Shown here: piece after piece, positions 8,386 to 17,725 of the stretch
Layout: each line of letters begins with the position of its first letter
How positions within the stretch are numbered: the stretch's first letter is position 1
From: Actinoalloteichus hoggarensis
Lineage (GTDB): Bacteria > Actinomycetota > Actinomycetes > Mycobacteriales > Pseudonocardiaceae
Direction of reading: 5' to 3'
Length of the DNA: 64,000 nucleotides
NCBI RefSeq assembly: GCF_002234535.1
Contig: NZ_CP022521.1
Span: 3,286,001 to 3,350,000 of the forward strand
The notes under the pieces: model-generated
Databases searched by the model: none
Seen by the model: only the letters and a program-made list of their open reading frames with translations
What the model was told of the DNA's origin: nothing
Translations under genes and position numbers: made by a program

Positions 8386-11268
8386 GTGCCCGCCGCCGCG
8401 CCGACGACACCGACACCCTCACCGCATCCGGTGGCCTTCGTCGCCGCCGACCCGCCCCGCGCGGGCCGACTCGTCGTCCGCCGCGACACCACGCCCACCC
8501 CCCACACCACACCTGACGAGATCCCGTGGGTCCGGCTCGACGCCGACGGCGGCGTCCACGTCCGGCCCGTCCTCGCCGACTCGATCCCGGTCGGCGACGC
8601 CCTCACACTCCTGGCCGACCCCGCCCTCCTCACCCATCCGACGGCGGTGTTCTGGCGCGCCGCCCGCCGACTGGCCCTGCACCTCGTCGCCCGAGGCAGA
8701 CTGCTCCCCGGCCTGTCACCCACCGACGTCGACGCCTGGCGCATCGGACCGTGGGACGCCGCCGACATCGAACACCTCACCGCACTCGCCGAGGCCATGC
8801 CCCCCGACGCCCACGCCGTGCCCCTCACCACGGGCGGCGACGACACCGTCCTCGCCGAGCCTCGCCGACTGCTCCGGGACTTCCTCGACGCCGTGGCCGA
8901 CACGATGCCCCGCGGCCCGGCCGCCGCCGACGCCGCGGGCACCCGCCTCTTCGCCGCCGCCGAACCCCGGCGGGCACCCGAACTACGCGACTGGGCCCGC
9001 CAGGTCGCCGCGGGCGCCGACACCGGGGTGCGGATCTCCCTCCGTCTGGACACCGACCGCCCCGCCACCGACTGGGCCGCCGTCGGCCCCGGCTCGTTCC
9101 GGATCGTCGTGCAGCTCCACAGCCTGGCCGACGCGACCCGCGTCGTCGACGCCGCGGCCTGCTGGGCGCCGACCGGCCCGCCTCCCGCCGGGTTCGGCGG
9201 CCGCACCCGCGTCGACACGGTCCTGGCGATCCGCCGAGCCGCCCCGCACTGGGCCCCGCTGGGCAGGCTCCTCACCCAGACGGTGCCCGCCGAGACCGAC
9301 GTCACCGACGACGAGGTGTTCGACCTGCTCGACTCGGCCGCCCGCAGACTGGCCGCCGCCGGAGTGGACGTCCACCTGCCCCGCGCCCTCGGCCGCGACC
9401 TGACCACCCGACTGGTCGCGGGCGGCGGATCGACGCTCCCCGACGACACCGCCGCCTACTTCGACGGCACCCGCCCGCTCCGGCTGGACTGGCAGGTCGC
9501 CCTGGGCGGCAACCCGCTCACCGACACCGAACGCGACCTGCTCGCCGACGCGCACCGCCCCGTGGTCCGCCTCCGCGACCAGTGGGTTCTCGTCGACCCC
9601 GACGTGATCGACCGGGCCCGCCGACCCCGGGCACCCGACCTGCCCGCCGCCGACGCCCTCCGTCTGGCCCTGACCGGACACACCGTCGTGGACGCCACCG
9701 ACGTCGAGGTCGTCGCCGCCGACGCCCTGGAGACCCTCCGCACCCGGATCGCCGACCCCCGCGTCGACGCCGACCCGATCGACGCGCCCGCCGCACTCGC
9801 CGGAACCCTGCGCGACTACCAGCTCACCGGGCTGCGCTGGCTGAACCGGATGACCTCCCTGGGCCTGGGCTGCTGCCTGGCCGACGACATGGGCCTGGGC
9901 AAGACGATCACCGTGATCGCCCTGCACCTGCACCGGCGAAGCCGCCACCCCGAGAACGGGCCGACCCTCGTCGTATGTCCGGCCTCGCTGCTGGGCAACT
10001 GGGAACGCGAGATCACCCGCTTCGCCCCCGGCACCCCGGTGCGCCGCCTCCACGGCGGCACCCGCACCGTCGACGACGTCACCGACGGCATCGTCCTGAC
10101 CACCTACGCCACCATGCGGCTGCACACCGCGGCCCTCACCGGCCGCCCCTGGGGGCTGCTCGTCGCCGACGAGGCGCAACACGTCAAGAACCACCGCTCT
10201 CACACCGCGACGGCACTGCGCCGCATCCCGGCCCGCGCCCGCGTGGCCCTCACCGGCACCCCGGTGGAGAACTCCCTGACCGAACTGTGGGCGATCCTCG
10301 ACTGGACCACCCCCGGCCTGCTCGGCACCCAGGCCGCGTTCCGCCGCGCCACCGCCGCACTGCACCGCACCCCGCCCTCCGCGGCATCCGGCACCGAACC
10401 GCCCGAGTCCTCGAACACCACCCAGCCCGACCCCGCGGCCGACGGCCGTGACCAGGCCCGCCGCCTCACACGACTGGTGCGGCCCTTCCTGCTGCGCCGC
10501 CACAAATCCGACCCCGACATCGCCCCCGAACTGCCCCCCAAGACCGAGACCGACCACCCGGCGGCCCTCACCACCGAACAGGCGGGCCTGTACGAGGCCG
10601 TCATCCGCGAGACCCTGCACCGCATCGCCGACGCCGACGCACACCACCGCCGAGGCCTGATCCTCACCCTGCTCACCTCCCTCAAACAGATCTGCAACCA
10701 CCCCGCCCACTACCTCCGCGAGACCCGACCCCGGCTCCGCGGCCGATCCGGGAAGCTCGCCGTCCTCGACGAGATCATCGACACCGCCACCGCCGGTGAC
10801 GGGGCCGTCCTCGTCTTCACCCAGTACGTCGCCATGGCGCGACTCCTACGCGATCACCTCACCCGCCGAGGAGTCACGACGCGGCTCCTGCACGGCGGCA
10901 CCCCCGTGGACCGGCGAGAAGAGCACATCCGCCGCTTCCAGGACGGCGAGGTGCCGGTGTTCCTGCTGTCGTTGAAGGCCGCAGGCACCGGCCTCAACCT
11001 CACCCGCGCCGACCACGTCGTGCACTACGACCGGTGGTGGAACCCCGCCGTGGAGGACCAGGCCACCGACCGCGCCCACCGCATCGGCCAGATACGCCCC
11101 GTCCAGGTACACCGCCTCATCGCCGAAGGCACCCTCGAAGACCGCATCGCCGCCATGCTCGCGGCCAAACGCGACCTCGCCGACGCCGTGCTGACTCGAG
11201 GCGAGCAGGCATTCACCGAACTCTCCGACGCCGACCTGGCCGCGCTGATCGAGTTGAGGAACCCGTGA
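8386..11268 (+). CDS. SNF2-family DEAD/DEAH-box helicase
   Basis: About 960 residues. An N-terminal SNF2-associated domain (to about residue 450) is followed by two RecA folds: motif I DDMGLGKT near 500, motif II DEAQ near 595, and motif VI QATDRAHRIGQ from about 892. These are dsDNA-translocating ATPases, related to mycobacterial HelZ. The GTG at 8386 was chosen because AGGAG lies 9 bases before it. An ATG at 8290 overlapping the permease stop is the alternative and would add 32 low-complexity residues. The gene is coupled to the SWIM-protein gene downstream (GTGA overlap), a common actinobacterial pair. Confidence 0.9.
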   Translation: MPAAAPTTPTPSPHPVAFVAADPPRAGRLVVRRDTTPTPHTTPDEIPWVRLDADGGVHVRPVLADSIPVGDALTLLADPALLTHPTAVFWRAARRLALHLVARGRLLPGLSPTDVDAWRIGPWDAADIEHLTALAEAMPPDAHAVPLTTGGDDTVLAEPRRLLRDFLDAVADTMPRGPAAADAAGTRLFAAAEPRRAPELRDWARQVAAGADTGVRISLRLDTDRPATDWAAVGPGSFRIVVQLHSLADATRVVDAAACWAPTGPPPAGFGGRTRVDTVLAIRRAAPHWAPLGRLLTQTVPAETDVTDDEVFDLLDSAARRLAAAGVDVHLPRALGRDLTTRLVAGGGSTLPDDTAAYFDGTRPLRLDWQVALGGNPLTDTERDLLADAHRPVVRLRDQWVLVDPDVIDRARRPRAPDLPAADALRLALTGHTVVDATDVEVVAADALETLRTRIADPRVDADPIDAPAALAGTLRDYQLTGLRWLNRMTSLGLGCCLADDMGLGKTITVIALHLHRRSRHPENGPTLVVCPASLLGNWEREITRFAPGTPVRRLHGGTRTVDDVTDGIVLTTYATMRLHTAALTGRPWGLLVADEAQHVKNHRSHTATALRRIPARARVALTGTPVENSLTELWAILDWTTPGLLGTQAAFRRATAALHRTPPSAASGTEPPESSNTTQPDPAADGRDQARRLTRLVRPFLLRRHKSDPDIAPELPPKTETDHPAALTTEQAGLYEAVIRETLHRIADADAHHRRGLILTLLTSLKQICNHPAHYLRETRPRLRGRSGKLAVLDEIIDTATAGDGAVLVFTQYVAMARLLRDHLTRRGVTTRLLHGGTPVDRREEHIRRFQDGEVPVFLLSLKAAGTGLNLTRADHVVHYDRWWNPAVEDQATDRAHRIGQIRPVQVHRLIAEGTLEDRIAAMLAAKRDLADAVLTRGEQAFTELSDADLAALIELRNP

Positions 11269-12569
11269 ACCGTGCACCCGCCGAACCCGCACTCGGCTTC
11301 CCCCCGTTCCCACCCGGCCGCGCCCGACGACCCCGAACGTGGTGGGGCGCCGCCTGGACCCGAGCAGTGCGAGACACCTCCCTGGATGACGACCAGCTAC
11401 GCCGTGGCCGCCGCCACGCCGCCGCCGGCCACGTCGAGTCCATCACCGTCAGCCCCGGCCGGCTGGCCGCCCGCGTCCACGACGCCGACGGCAGCACCCA
11501 CCACAGCGTCGTCCGGCTGGAACCACTCGCCGATCACGACTGGGACCGCCTCCTCGACCAGATCACCCGCACCGCCGGACACGTCGCCGCCCTCGCCGAC
11601 CACGACATGCCTCCGGAACTCGCCGAGATCGCCGCCGACGCGGGCATCCGCCTGTTCCCCGGCCTCGGCGACCTCGACCCGGACTGCGACTGCGCGGGCT
11701 TCGAGCACCCGTGCCGCCACGCCGCCGCACTGTGCTGCCAGGCAGGATGGCTCGTCGACGACGACCCCTTCGTCCTGCTCCTGCTGCGCGGCCGCGACCG
11801 CGACACGCTCCTGGACGAACTCCAGGCCCACACCGCCGCCGCCCCCACCGCCCACGACGAGAGCGACACCCCACCGCCGGAATCCCCGGGAGTCCCCGCC
11901 GCCCAGGCCTACACCCGACACGTCGCTCCCCTGCCGCCGCCCCCACCGCCGGTCACCGACCACCCGCCCGCCGCGGTATTCGACCCGGGCCCCGGCGTCG
12001 ACCCGACGGCCCTGGCGTTCCTCGTCACCGACGCCGCCCGCCGCGCGGCCGACCTGCTCATCCTCGACGCTCCCCCGCCGCCGCTGAACCGACACACCGA
12101 CGGCGTCCGCATCGCCGCCACCCACGACGACCCGTCGACGCGCGGACGACTGGCCGCCGCCGCGGCCGACCCCGCCGCGTTCCCCCGTGCCGTCCGCGCC
12201 TGGGAGCTCGGCGGCCGCCCCGGCCTGGAGGCGTTGGAGACCGTCTGGCACCCGACCGCCGAACAGACCGCACGGGCCCACGACGCCCTCACCGCCTACC
12301 GCGAGCAGGAAGGCACGGACCGGATACCCGAGCTGCGGGTCTGGCGCAACCGGTGGACCGCCGACGACCGAGGCGTCCAACTGCGTCTGGGCCGCGACGG
12401 ACGCTGGTATCCCTTCCGCCGCGACGGCGACTCCTGGCATCCGGCGGGCCCGCCGGGCGACGACCCGACGGCCGTCCTCACGGAACTGACGGACCGCGGG
12501 CGACCGCCCGCCGCCCCTGACGGAGCCGAATCGGGCCGCGAACCCGCCGCCGGTGCCGCTGCCCCGTAG
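11265..12569 (+). CDS. SWIM zinc-finger protein
   Basis: A 434-residue protein containing the SWIM motif CxCx6CxH: Cys141, Cys143, Cys150, His152 in CDCAGFEHPCRH. SWIM fingers bind DNA or protein and are repeatedly found beside SNF2 helicases in Actinobacteria, suggesting a shared DNA-repair or remodelling task. The middle region is proline-rich and looks disordered (about 190-240). The C-terminal half is of unknown fold. The GTG start overlaps the helicase stop, implying translational coupling; an in-frame upstream extension was rejected because it lies inside the helicase gene. Confidence 0.88.
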   Translation: MNRAPAEPALGFPPFPPGRARRPRTWWGAAWTRAVRDTSLDDDQLRRGRRHAAAGHVESITVSPGRLAARVHDADGSTHHSVVRLEPLADHDWDRLLDQITRTAGHVAALADHDMPPELAEIAADAGIRLFPGLGDLDPDCDCAGFEHPCRHAAALCCQAGWLVDDDPFVLLLLRGRDRDTLLDELQAHTAAAPTAHDESDTPPPESPGVPAAQAYTRHVAPLPPPPPPVTDHPPAAVFDPGPGVDPTALAFLVTDAARRAADLLILDAPPPPLNRHTDGVRIAATHDDPSTRGRLAAAAADPAAFPRAVRAWELGGRPGLEALETVWHPTAEQTARAHDALTAYREQEGTDRIPELRVWRNRWTADDRGVQLRLGRDGRWYPFRRDGDSWHPAGPPGDDPTAVLTELTDRGRPPAAPDGAESGREPAAGAAAP

Positions 12570-12697
12570 TGCGCCACGAGCGACACCGGCCGCCCGTCGC
12601 CGCCGAAGCGAGACCACCGCGGCAGGTCGGCACGCGCCCCGTGCCGACCACACCCGTGCCCACCACGCCCCGCACATCCAGGCCGCCGGTCCCCCGC

Positions 12698-13270
12698 TCA
12701 CTCCCGTCCGGCCCGCCGATACCGCAGGAACACCACACCCGACGAGTCGAAGACACGGGTGCCCGCCAGCCGCAGCGGCACCGGCGCCGACGACGCCGGG
12801 AAGTACGGGGTGCCCCCACCCAGGACGACGGGATGGACGAACAGCCGGAACTCGTCGATCAGACCCTCCCGCAGGAAACTCGCCGCGATGCCCGCCCCGC
12901 CCAACTCCAGATCGCCACCCGGCAGCGCCTTCAGCCGCGCCACCTCCCCGGCGAGATCGTCGGCCACGAGCCTGCTGTTGTGCTCGACCCTCGCCAACGT
13001 CCGGGAGAACACCACCTTCGGCATGTCCAGCCAGATCCGGGCGAAATCCGCCTCCTGCGGGTTCGCCGCCGGATCGTCGGCCACCGACGGCCAATAGGCG
13101 GCCATGTCCTCGTACAGACGACGCCCGTACAACGACGTGCCGACCGCACGAGCCAGCTCGTTGTGGAACTCGAGCAGCTCCGCATCGGGTTCACTCCACG
13201 AGATGTCACCGTCGACGGACCGCATGAACCCGTCCAGCGAGACCGACAACGAGTAGACGACGTCACGCAT
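12698..13270 (-). CDS. dihydrofolate reductase family protein (RibD C-terminal-like)
   Basis: A 190-residue single-domain protein opening with VVYSLSVSLDGFM, the hallmark of the DHFR-fold YwjB/RibD_C group. GTSLYGRRLYEDMAAYW and the ending GGTPYFP also fit. Family members are NADPH-binding reductases of mostly unknown substrate; they are not the classical folate DHFR. The ATG at 13270 is preceded by GAAGGAGGATCG, a good SD. It is monocistronic and convergent with the SWIM gene. Confidence 0.88.
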   Translation of the reverse strand: MRDVVYSLSVSLDGFMRSVDGDISWSEPDAELLEFHNELARAVGTSLYGRRLYEDMAAYWPSVADDPAANPQEADFARIWLDMPKVVFSRTLARVEHNSRLVADDLAGEVARLKALPGGDLELGGAGIAASFLREGLIDEFRLFVHPVVLGGGTPYFPASSAPVPLRLAGTRVFDSSGVVFLRYRRAGRE

Positions 13271-13641
13271 CTCTCGATCCTCCTTCGTTCGCGGGCATCA
13301 CCGGCCACTCGCCGCGCCCTTGTCGGAACAGACCGGCGCACCGCCGCGAACTCGCCGCCGCGAAGACGTGTCGCCCGCCACGTCGCCCCGAAGCATCGCC
13401 CGGCGGCCTGCCCTCCGCACGCGCCGACGGCCGAGACCTCACCGTCGCCGCCGACCACACCGTGCCGGCCGGAACGGACCGCCCTCCGGTAGTGTCGCCG
13501 CCGTAGATCACGGACACGGGCGACGAAGGAGGTGCGGGTCATCAGCACCATGTCAGGCCGGGTACGCCCGCCTCATCGCCGCGTGATCCACCCGGCGTAG
13601 CCGAGGTGAGCGACACCCGCCGTCCTCGGCGAAAGGCTCCC
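13271..13641. other. intergenic, divergent promoters expected, no gene seen
   Basis: This lies between the DHFR-family gene and the methyltransferase gene, which point away from each other. No coding pattern, RNA or clear dyad was recognised. Confidence 0.45.
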
Positions 13642-14529
13642 ATGTCGGCTTCCTCCACATCCGCCACCCACGCCTCGATCACCACCCGCCTCCGCGCCGC
13701 AGGCTGCGTCTACGCCGAGGACGAGGCACACCTGCTCGTCTCCGCGGCCGTCACCTCCGCCGACCTCACGGCCATGGTGGAACGTCGCGCCGCCGGACTG
13801 CCCCTGGAACACATCCTGGGCTGGGCCGAGTTCCACGGACGACGCATCGCCGTGGACCCCGGCGTGTTCGTCCCCCGCCGCCGCACCGAGTTCCTCGTCG
13901 ACCAGGCCCTCCGCCTGGCCCACGACAACCGGCGACACGTCACACCGCCGCCGGTGCCCGTGATCGTGGACCTGTGCTGCGGATCCGGCGCCGTCGGCGC
14001 CGCACTCCTGGCCGTCCTCGACCAGGCCGAACTGCACGCCGTCGACGTGGAACCCGCCGCCGTGGCCTGCGCCCGCCGAAACCTGACCGAGGCGGGCGGC
14101 CACGTCCATCACGGCGACCTGTACACCCCGCTGCCCTCGACATTGCTCGGCCGCGTCGACATCCTGGTCGCCAACGTCCCCTACGTCCCCACCGAGGAGA
14201 TCGACCTCCTCCCCCCGGAGGCACGCCTGCACGAGCCCAGGACCGCGCTGGACGGCGGTGCCGACGGACTCGACGTCCTCCGCCAGGTCGCCGCCGCCGC
14301 CCCGCACTGGCTCGCCGCGCGCGGCGCGCTGCTCATCGAGACGAGCGGACGACAGCTGCCGCGAGCGGTCACCGCGTTCACCGACCACGGCTTGGTCCCC
14401 GAGGTCGCCACCTCCGACGACGGCCACGCGACGGTCGTCATCGGCAGGCCCGCCCGAACCCCCCTCCGCACCGCCGGAACCACCCGGCCCCCGACGAACC
14501 CCCGCCGGGACGAACCGCGGCACACCTGA
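13642..14529 (+). CDS. PrmC/HemK-related protein-(glutamine-N5) methyltransferase-like
   Basis: A 295-residue class I SAM methyltransferase. The SAM motif is VDLCCGSGAVGAAL, the second acidic motif is LHAVDVEP, and the catalytic motif reads NVPYVPT instead of PrmC's NPPY. This is the pattern of the actinobacterial 'putative protein-(glutamine-N5) methyltransferase, unknown substrate' group rather than the release-factor enzyme. The N-terminal PrmC-like helical domain is present (PLEHILGWAEFHGRRIAVDPGVFVPR). ATG at 13642 is preferred (GAAAGG five bases before); a GTG at 13606 is possible. Confidence 0.85.
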   Translation: MSASSTSATHASITTRLRAAGCVYAEDEAHLLVSAAVTSADLTAMVERRAAGLPLEHILGWAEFHGRRIAVDPGVFVPRRRTEFLVDQALRLAHDNRRHVTPPPVPVIVDLCCGSGAVGAALLAVLDQAELHAVDVEPAAVACARRNLTEAGGHVHHGDLYTPLPSTLLGRVDILVANVPYVPTEEIDLLPPEARLHEPRTALDGGADGLDVLRQVAAAAPHWLAARGALLIETSGRQLPRAVTAFTDHGLVPEVATSDDGHATVVIGRPARTPLRTAGTTRPPTNPRRDEPRHT

Positions 14530-14549
14530 CCCGACCGGAGGACACGACC

Positions 14550-15101
14550 ATGACCAGACCCCGACCCGCAGGCGTCCTCCTCACCGGTCGAAACCTCATC
14601 CTGCGGGACTTCCAGGACACCGACGTCGACGCCGTCCACGCCATCGCGGGAGACCCGGAGGTCACCCGGTTCACCGACTGGGGCCCCAACACCATGCAGG
14701 ACAGCGTGACCTTCATCGCCGACGCCGTGGCCCAGGCCCGCGAGACGCCCCGCGCCGAGTTCCACCTGGCCGCCGTCGACGCCGCCACCGGCGTGCTCGT
14801 CGGCTCGGTCGCCGTGGGCGTCACCGACCCCGCCCACCGCCAAGGGGAACTCGGCTACGTGTTCCACCGCGACCACTGGGGCAGGGGCCTGGCCACCGAG
14901 GCCGCCACCCTGCTCCTGTCCTTCGGTTTCACCCGACTGGCACTGCGGCGCATCTCGGCCACCTGCCACCCCGACAACCTCGCCTCGGCGCGCGTGCTGG
15001 AGAAGGCGGGACTGCGGCGCGAAGGCCGACTCCGCAGCAACCGCTACGTCCGAGACACCTGGCGCGACTCCCTGCTCTTCGCGGCCCTCGACGACGACTG
15101 A
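14550..15101 (+). CDS. GNAT-family N-acetyltransferase (RimJ/RimL type)
   Basis: A 183-residue enzyme. The conserved ELGYVFHRDHWGRGLATEAATLLLSFGF stretch is the acetyl-CoA pyrophosphate-binding loop (here HWGRGLATEA), and the HPDNLASARVLEKAGLRREG motif is typical of RimJ/RimL-like acetyltransferases. These transfer acetyl to an N-terminal amine or small-molecule amine in the cytosol. Clear SD (CGGAGGAC) eight bases before the ATG. It lies 20 bases downstream of the methyltransferase on the same strand and is probably co-transcribed. Confidence 0.88.
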   Translation: MTRPRPAGVLLTGRNLILRDFQDTDVDAVHAIAGDPEVTRFTDWGPNTMQDSVTFIADAVAQARETPRAEFHLAAVDAATGVLVGSVAVGVTDPAHRQGELGYVFHRDHWGRGLATEAATLLLSFGFTRLALRRISATCHPDNLASARVLEKAGLRREGRLRSNRYVRDTWRDSLLFAALDDD

Positions 15102-15370
15102 CCCCCGCGGACACACCGGCCCGACGGTGTGACGGCGTCGCGGTGTTCACCTCGCATACGGCATCCGAAGCCGGGAATGATCGCTGATCGCGACCCAGTG
15201 GTCCACCGACACCCCGACCCGTGGCGCGGAACTCCGACTCGCCGCCGCGCGCCGCCGGTCGACCGGAGACCACGGCACCGCCGGGACCCGCTCACTTCAC
15301 CGGCAGCGACTCGACCGGCCGGATCGTGCGCCGACCTCCACCACGGCGACCGGCAGCCCACGCCCGAGGA

Positions 15371-15727
15371 TCAGCCGGCGCGCCTGCCGTCGATGATCCT
15401 GTTCAGGTTCTCTCGTGTCGTCGTCAGATCGCCGATCGCCTCGTCGATCCGATCCCGCTGGGCCACCAGCCCGTCGACCAGCTCCGGACAGTCCGGTGTC
15501 AGCCACCCGTCCTCGTCCACGATGCACGGCAGCACCTCCGCGATCTGAGACGAACTCAGCCCGGCCGCCAACAGCACCCGAATCCGCCGCACCACCGGGA
15601 GGTCCTCCTCGCGGTACACCCGATATCCGCTCGGCCGCCGCCGCGGCGCCAGCAGACCCTGCTCCTCGTAATACCGCAGCGCCCGCACACTGACCCCGGC
15701 GCGCCGCGCGAACTCCCCGATCCTCAC
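15371..15727 (-). CDS. MerR-family transcriptional regulator
   Basis: A 118-residue protein: winged-helix DNA-binding domain (VRIGEFARRAGVSVRALRYYEEQGLL, then RRRPSGYRVY) followed by the long dimerising coiled helix. No C-terminal cysteine pair of metal sensors is seen, so it belongs to the drug- or small-molecule-responsive group. The GTG at 15727 gives the usual MerR N-terminus and has GGAG five bases upstream; upstream GTGs at 15733 and 15751 have no better SD. It diverges from the imine-reductase-like gene and almost certainly controls it through the shared dyad (15741-15772). Confidence 0.88.
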   Translation of the reverse strand: MRIGEFARRAGVSVRALRYYEEQGLLAPRRRPSGYRVYREEDLPVVRRIRVLLAAGLSSSQIAEVLPCIVDEDGWLTPDCPELVDGLVAQRDRIDEAIGDLTTTRENLNRIIDGRRAG

Positions 15728-15740
15728 CGACACTCCAGGC

Positions 15741-15772
15741 TTGACTCTCACGTCGACGTGAACGTTTAGCTT
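15741..15772 (+). promoter_or_regulatory. MerR-type promoter with long spacer and leaderless start
   Basis: TTGACT (15741-15746) and TAGCTT (15767-15772) are separated by 20 bases, longer than the usual 17. A perfect palindrome TCACGTC-GACGTGA (15748-15761) lies in that spacer. This is the architecture of MerR-activated promoters, where the activator underwinds an overlong spacer. A start site 7-8 bases after the -10 falls on the ATG at 15780, so the mRNA is probably leaderless. Confidence 0.65.
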
Positions 15773-15779
15773 AGCCGGC

Positions 15780-16616
15780 ATGACCTCCGTGACAGTCCTC
15801 GGACTCGGCCCCATGGGACGCGCCCTGGCCACCGCCCTCACCACCGCGGGCCACGACACCACCGTGTGGAACCGCACCCCAGGCAAGGCGACGGGCCTGG
15901 CCGTCACCGTCGCCGACACCGCCGCCGAGGCGAGCGCGGCCAGCCCCCTGGTCCTGGTCTGCGTGCGAGACCAGTCGGCCGCCGAGGCGATCCTGGACGC
16001 CGACGCACTCCGAGGTCGCACCCTGGTCAACTTCACCGGCAACTCGCCGCGCCAGGCCCGAGCCCTCGCCTCCTGGGCCCGCGACCACGACGTCACCTGC
16101 CTCGACGGCGTGATCATCGCGACCCCCGACATCATCGGCACCCCCGCGGCCACCCTCTACTACAGCGGCCCGCACCACGCCTACCAGGCCCACCGGCCCG
16201 TCCTCGCCGCCCTCGGCGAGAACGCCGACCACGTCGGCACCGACCCCGGCCGCGCCGCCGCGCTGGACACCTCGCTGCAAGACCTCCTCTGGACGGCCCT
16301 CAGCGGCGTCGTCCACGCCTTCACCCTGGCCGCCGCCGAGGACATCGCCCCCGACGAGTTCGCCGCCCGCGCCAAGAACCTGATCGGGATCCTCCCCGAC
16401 ATGATCGACCAGATCGCCGAACAGCTCGACACCGGTCACTTCCCCGGCGACGACACCACGATGGACTCCGTCGGGGCGGTCATGGACCACATCCTCGACA
16501 CCGTCCGCTTCCACGACCTGGACAACGGCGTGCTCAGCGCCGCCCGCGCCGACGTACGACGCGCCGTCGACGCCGGCCACGGCACGGCGGGCTACGCCCG
16601 ACTCGCCGCCCGCTAG
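15780..16616 (+). CDS. NAD(P)-dependent 6PGDH-like oxidoreductase (imine-reductase-like)
   Basis: A 278-residue protein of the beta-hydroxyacid dehydrogenase/imine reductase superfamily. The Rossmann motif is VTVLGLGPMGRALA, and NRTPGKA follows strand 2, consistent with NADPH preference. The LVNFTGNSPRQA and YYSGP segments resemble imine reductases, and no catalytic Lys of the classical 6PGDH family is obvious. It would reduce an imine or keto group in the cytosol; substrate unknown. The ATG sits at the predicted transcription start and no SD is present. Confidence 0.82.
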   Translation: MTSVTVLGLGPMGRALATALTTAGHDTTVWNRTPGKATGLAVTVADTAAEASAASPLVLVCVRDQSAAEAILDADALRGRTLVNFTGNSPRQARALASWARDHDVTCLDGVIIATPDIIGTPAATLYYSGPHHAYQAHRPVLAALGENADHVGTDPGRAAALDTSLQDLLWTALSGVVHAFTLAAAEDIAPDEFAARAKNLIGILPDMIDQIAEQLDTGHFPGDDTTMDSVGAVMDHILDTVRFHDLDNGVLSAARADVRRAVDAGHGTAGYARLAAR

Positions 16617-16785
16617 ACCCGCGCGCCTGCCGCGTCCGCGACCGCGACCGACAGCACATCCGACCGGGCCGACGGGGGGAGGATGACGGTGTGCGCCGCG
16701 GTCGTCGACGGGCAGGAGTTCCGCCGGATCGCCGTCGCGGGCCGACAGGGCCGTCGATCCACTGGACCGTCTCCGGTTGTCGCGG

Positions 16786-17577
16786 TCAGGCCGGCTGTTT
16801 GAGGGACCCGGCGTGCACCGTCCAGTTGGAGCCGACGGCGTTGGGCAGGGTCGGCGAGGCCAGCATCACGATGACACGGGCGATCTCGGCGGGCTCGATG
16901 AGGCTCCCGGTGATCATCCCGTTCTCTCGGACGAGGTTCTCCACGATGGTGGCGCGGTCGGCGCCGAGGGCGGCGGCGACCTTCCCGGCGACGCCGTCCT
17001 CACCGGTCAGCAGGCGCGTGCGGGTCCCACCGGGTGTGACGACGTTGACGCGTATCCCGGCGGCGGCGACCTTCTCCGCCAGGCCGCGGGAGAAGGCGTT
17101 GAGCGCGGCCTTGGCCGCCGAATAGGACAGCGGGGCGCTGTGGGGTCGCAACGACGACTCCGATCCGACGTTCACGACCGCGCCCCGTGATTCGGTCAGG
17201 GCCGGCATGGCGGCGCGAATGGCACGCACTGGGGCGTAGAGGTTCAGGTCCAGCAATCGGGACCAGACCTCGTCCTCCCCGCCGAAGGGGTCCAGGACCG
17301 CTTCGGCGGGGAGCTCGCCTCCGCCTGCGTTGTTGACCAGGACGTCCAGCCGGGGGTCCGCGGCCAGCGCCTCTTCGATCATGCGTCGGGGGCCCTCCGG
17401 TGTGGCGAGGTCCGCAGCGAGGAACGTGGCGCCGGTGGCGTCGAGTTCGGGCGAGCCGTTGCGCGACACGGCGGTCACCGCGGCCCCTTCCGCGAGGAAC
17501 GCCTGGACCGCGGCCAGGCCGATGCCTCGGCTCGCGCCGGTCACCAGGACACGCCTGCCGGATAGCTGAAGATCCAT
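16786..17577 (-). CDS. SDR-family NAD(P)-dependent oxidoreductase
   Basis: A 263-residue classical short-chain dehydrogenase. Cofactor motif TGASRGIG (13-20), NNAG (82-85), catalytic Ser139 or Ser141, Tyr152 and Lys156 (YSAAK). The enzyme interconverts an alcohol and a carbonyl; substrate is not predictable. The ATG at 17577 gives the usual N-terminus and has GGAG nine bases before; a longer frame upstream to 17625 is not needed. It is divergent from a TetR regulator with a shared operator region, the standard repressor-target arrangement. Confidence 0.9.
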   Translation of the reverse strand: MDLQLSGRRVLVTGASRGIGLAAVQAFLAEGAAVTAVSRNGSPELDATGATFLAADLATPEGPRRMIEEALAADPRLDVLVNNAGGGELPAEAVLDPFGGEDEVWSRLLDLNLYAPVRAIRAAMPALTESRGAVVNVGSESSLRPHSAPLSYSAAKAALNAFSRGLAEKVAAAGIRVNVVTPGGTRTRLLTGEDGVAGKVAAALGADRATIVENLVRENGMITGSLIEPAEIARVIVMLASPTLPNAVGSNWTVHAGSLKQPA

Positions 17578-17633
17578 ATCGTCGCGCTCCGTTCCTCGGT
17601 GGGTTCGTCCACCCGATGGCAGCATCTACGTCT

Positions 17634-17707
17634 CAGTTGTCAGAATAACTGATACAACGATGCGACAGTTGAAGTGAATTTGTTGTCGTCGACGTGTCAG
17701 ATACACT
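17634..17707. promoter_or_regulatory. divergent SDR/TetR operator-promoter region
   Basis: This AT-rich island contains the dyad CAGTT-N8-AACTG (17634-17651) and two related 13-mers starting TGTCAGA (17638-17650 and 17695-17707). For TetR, TTGTTG (17680-17685) and TACACT (17702-17707) form a -35/-10 pair with a 16-base spacer, so the second 13-mer overlaps the -10. This is consistent with autorepression. Confidence 0.55.
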
Positions 17708-17725
17708 CAGCGCGGAAGGGGGAGC

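Noticed and set aside
6863-8512. Long open frame on the minus strand opposite the exporter genes
   Set aside because: Ser/Arg/Gly-rich text with no motif; it is the antisense shadow of two clear membrane-transport genes in high-GC DNA.
8983-10710. Minus-strand frame of 575 codons opposite the SNF2 gene
   Set aside because: Glycine/valine-rich antisense of conserved helicase motifs; no SD and no homology.
11397-13094. Minus-strand frame of 565 codons opposite the SWIM gene
   Set aside because: Val/Gly/Arg shadow of a gene with conserved Cys/His residues; no independent support.
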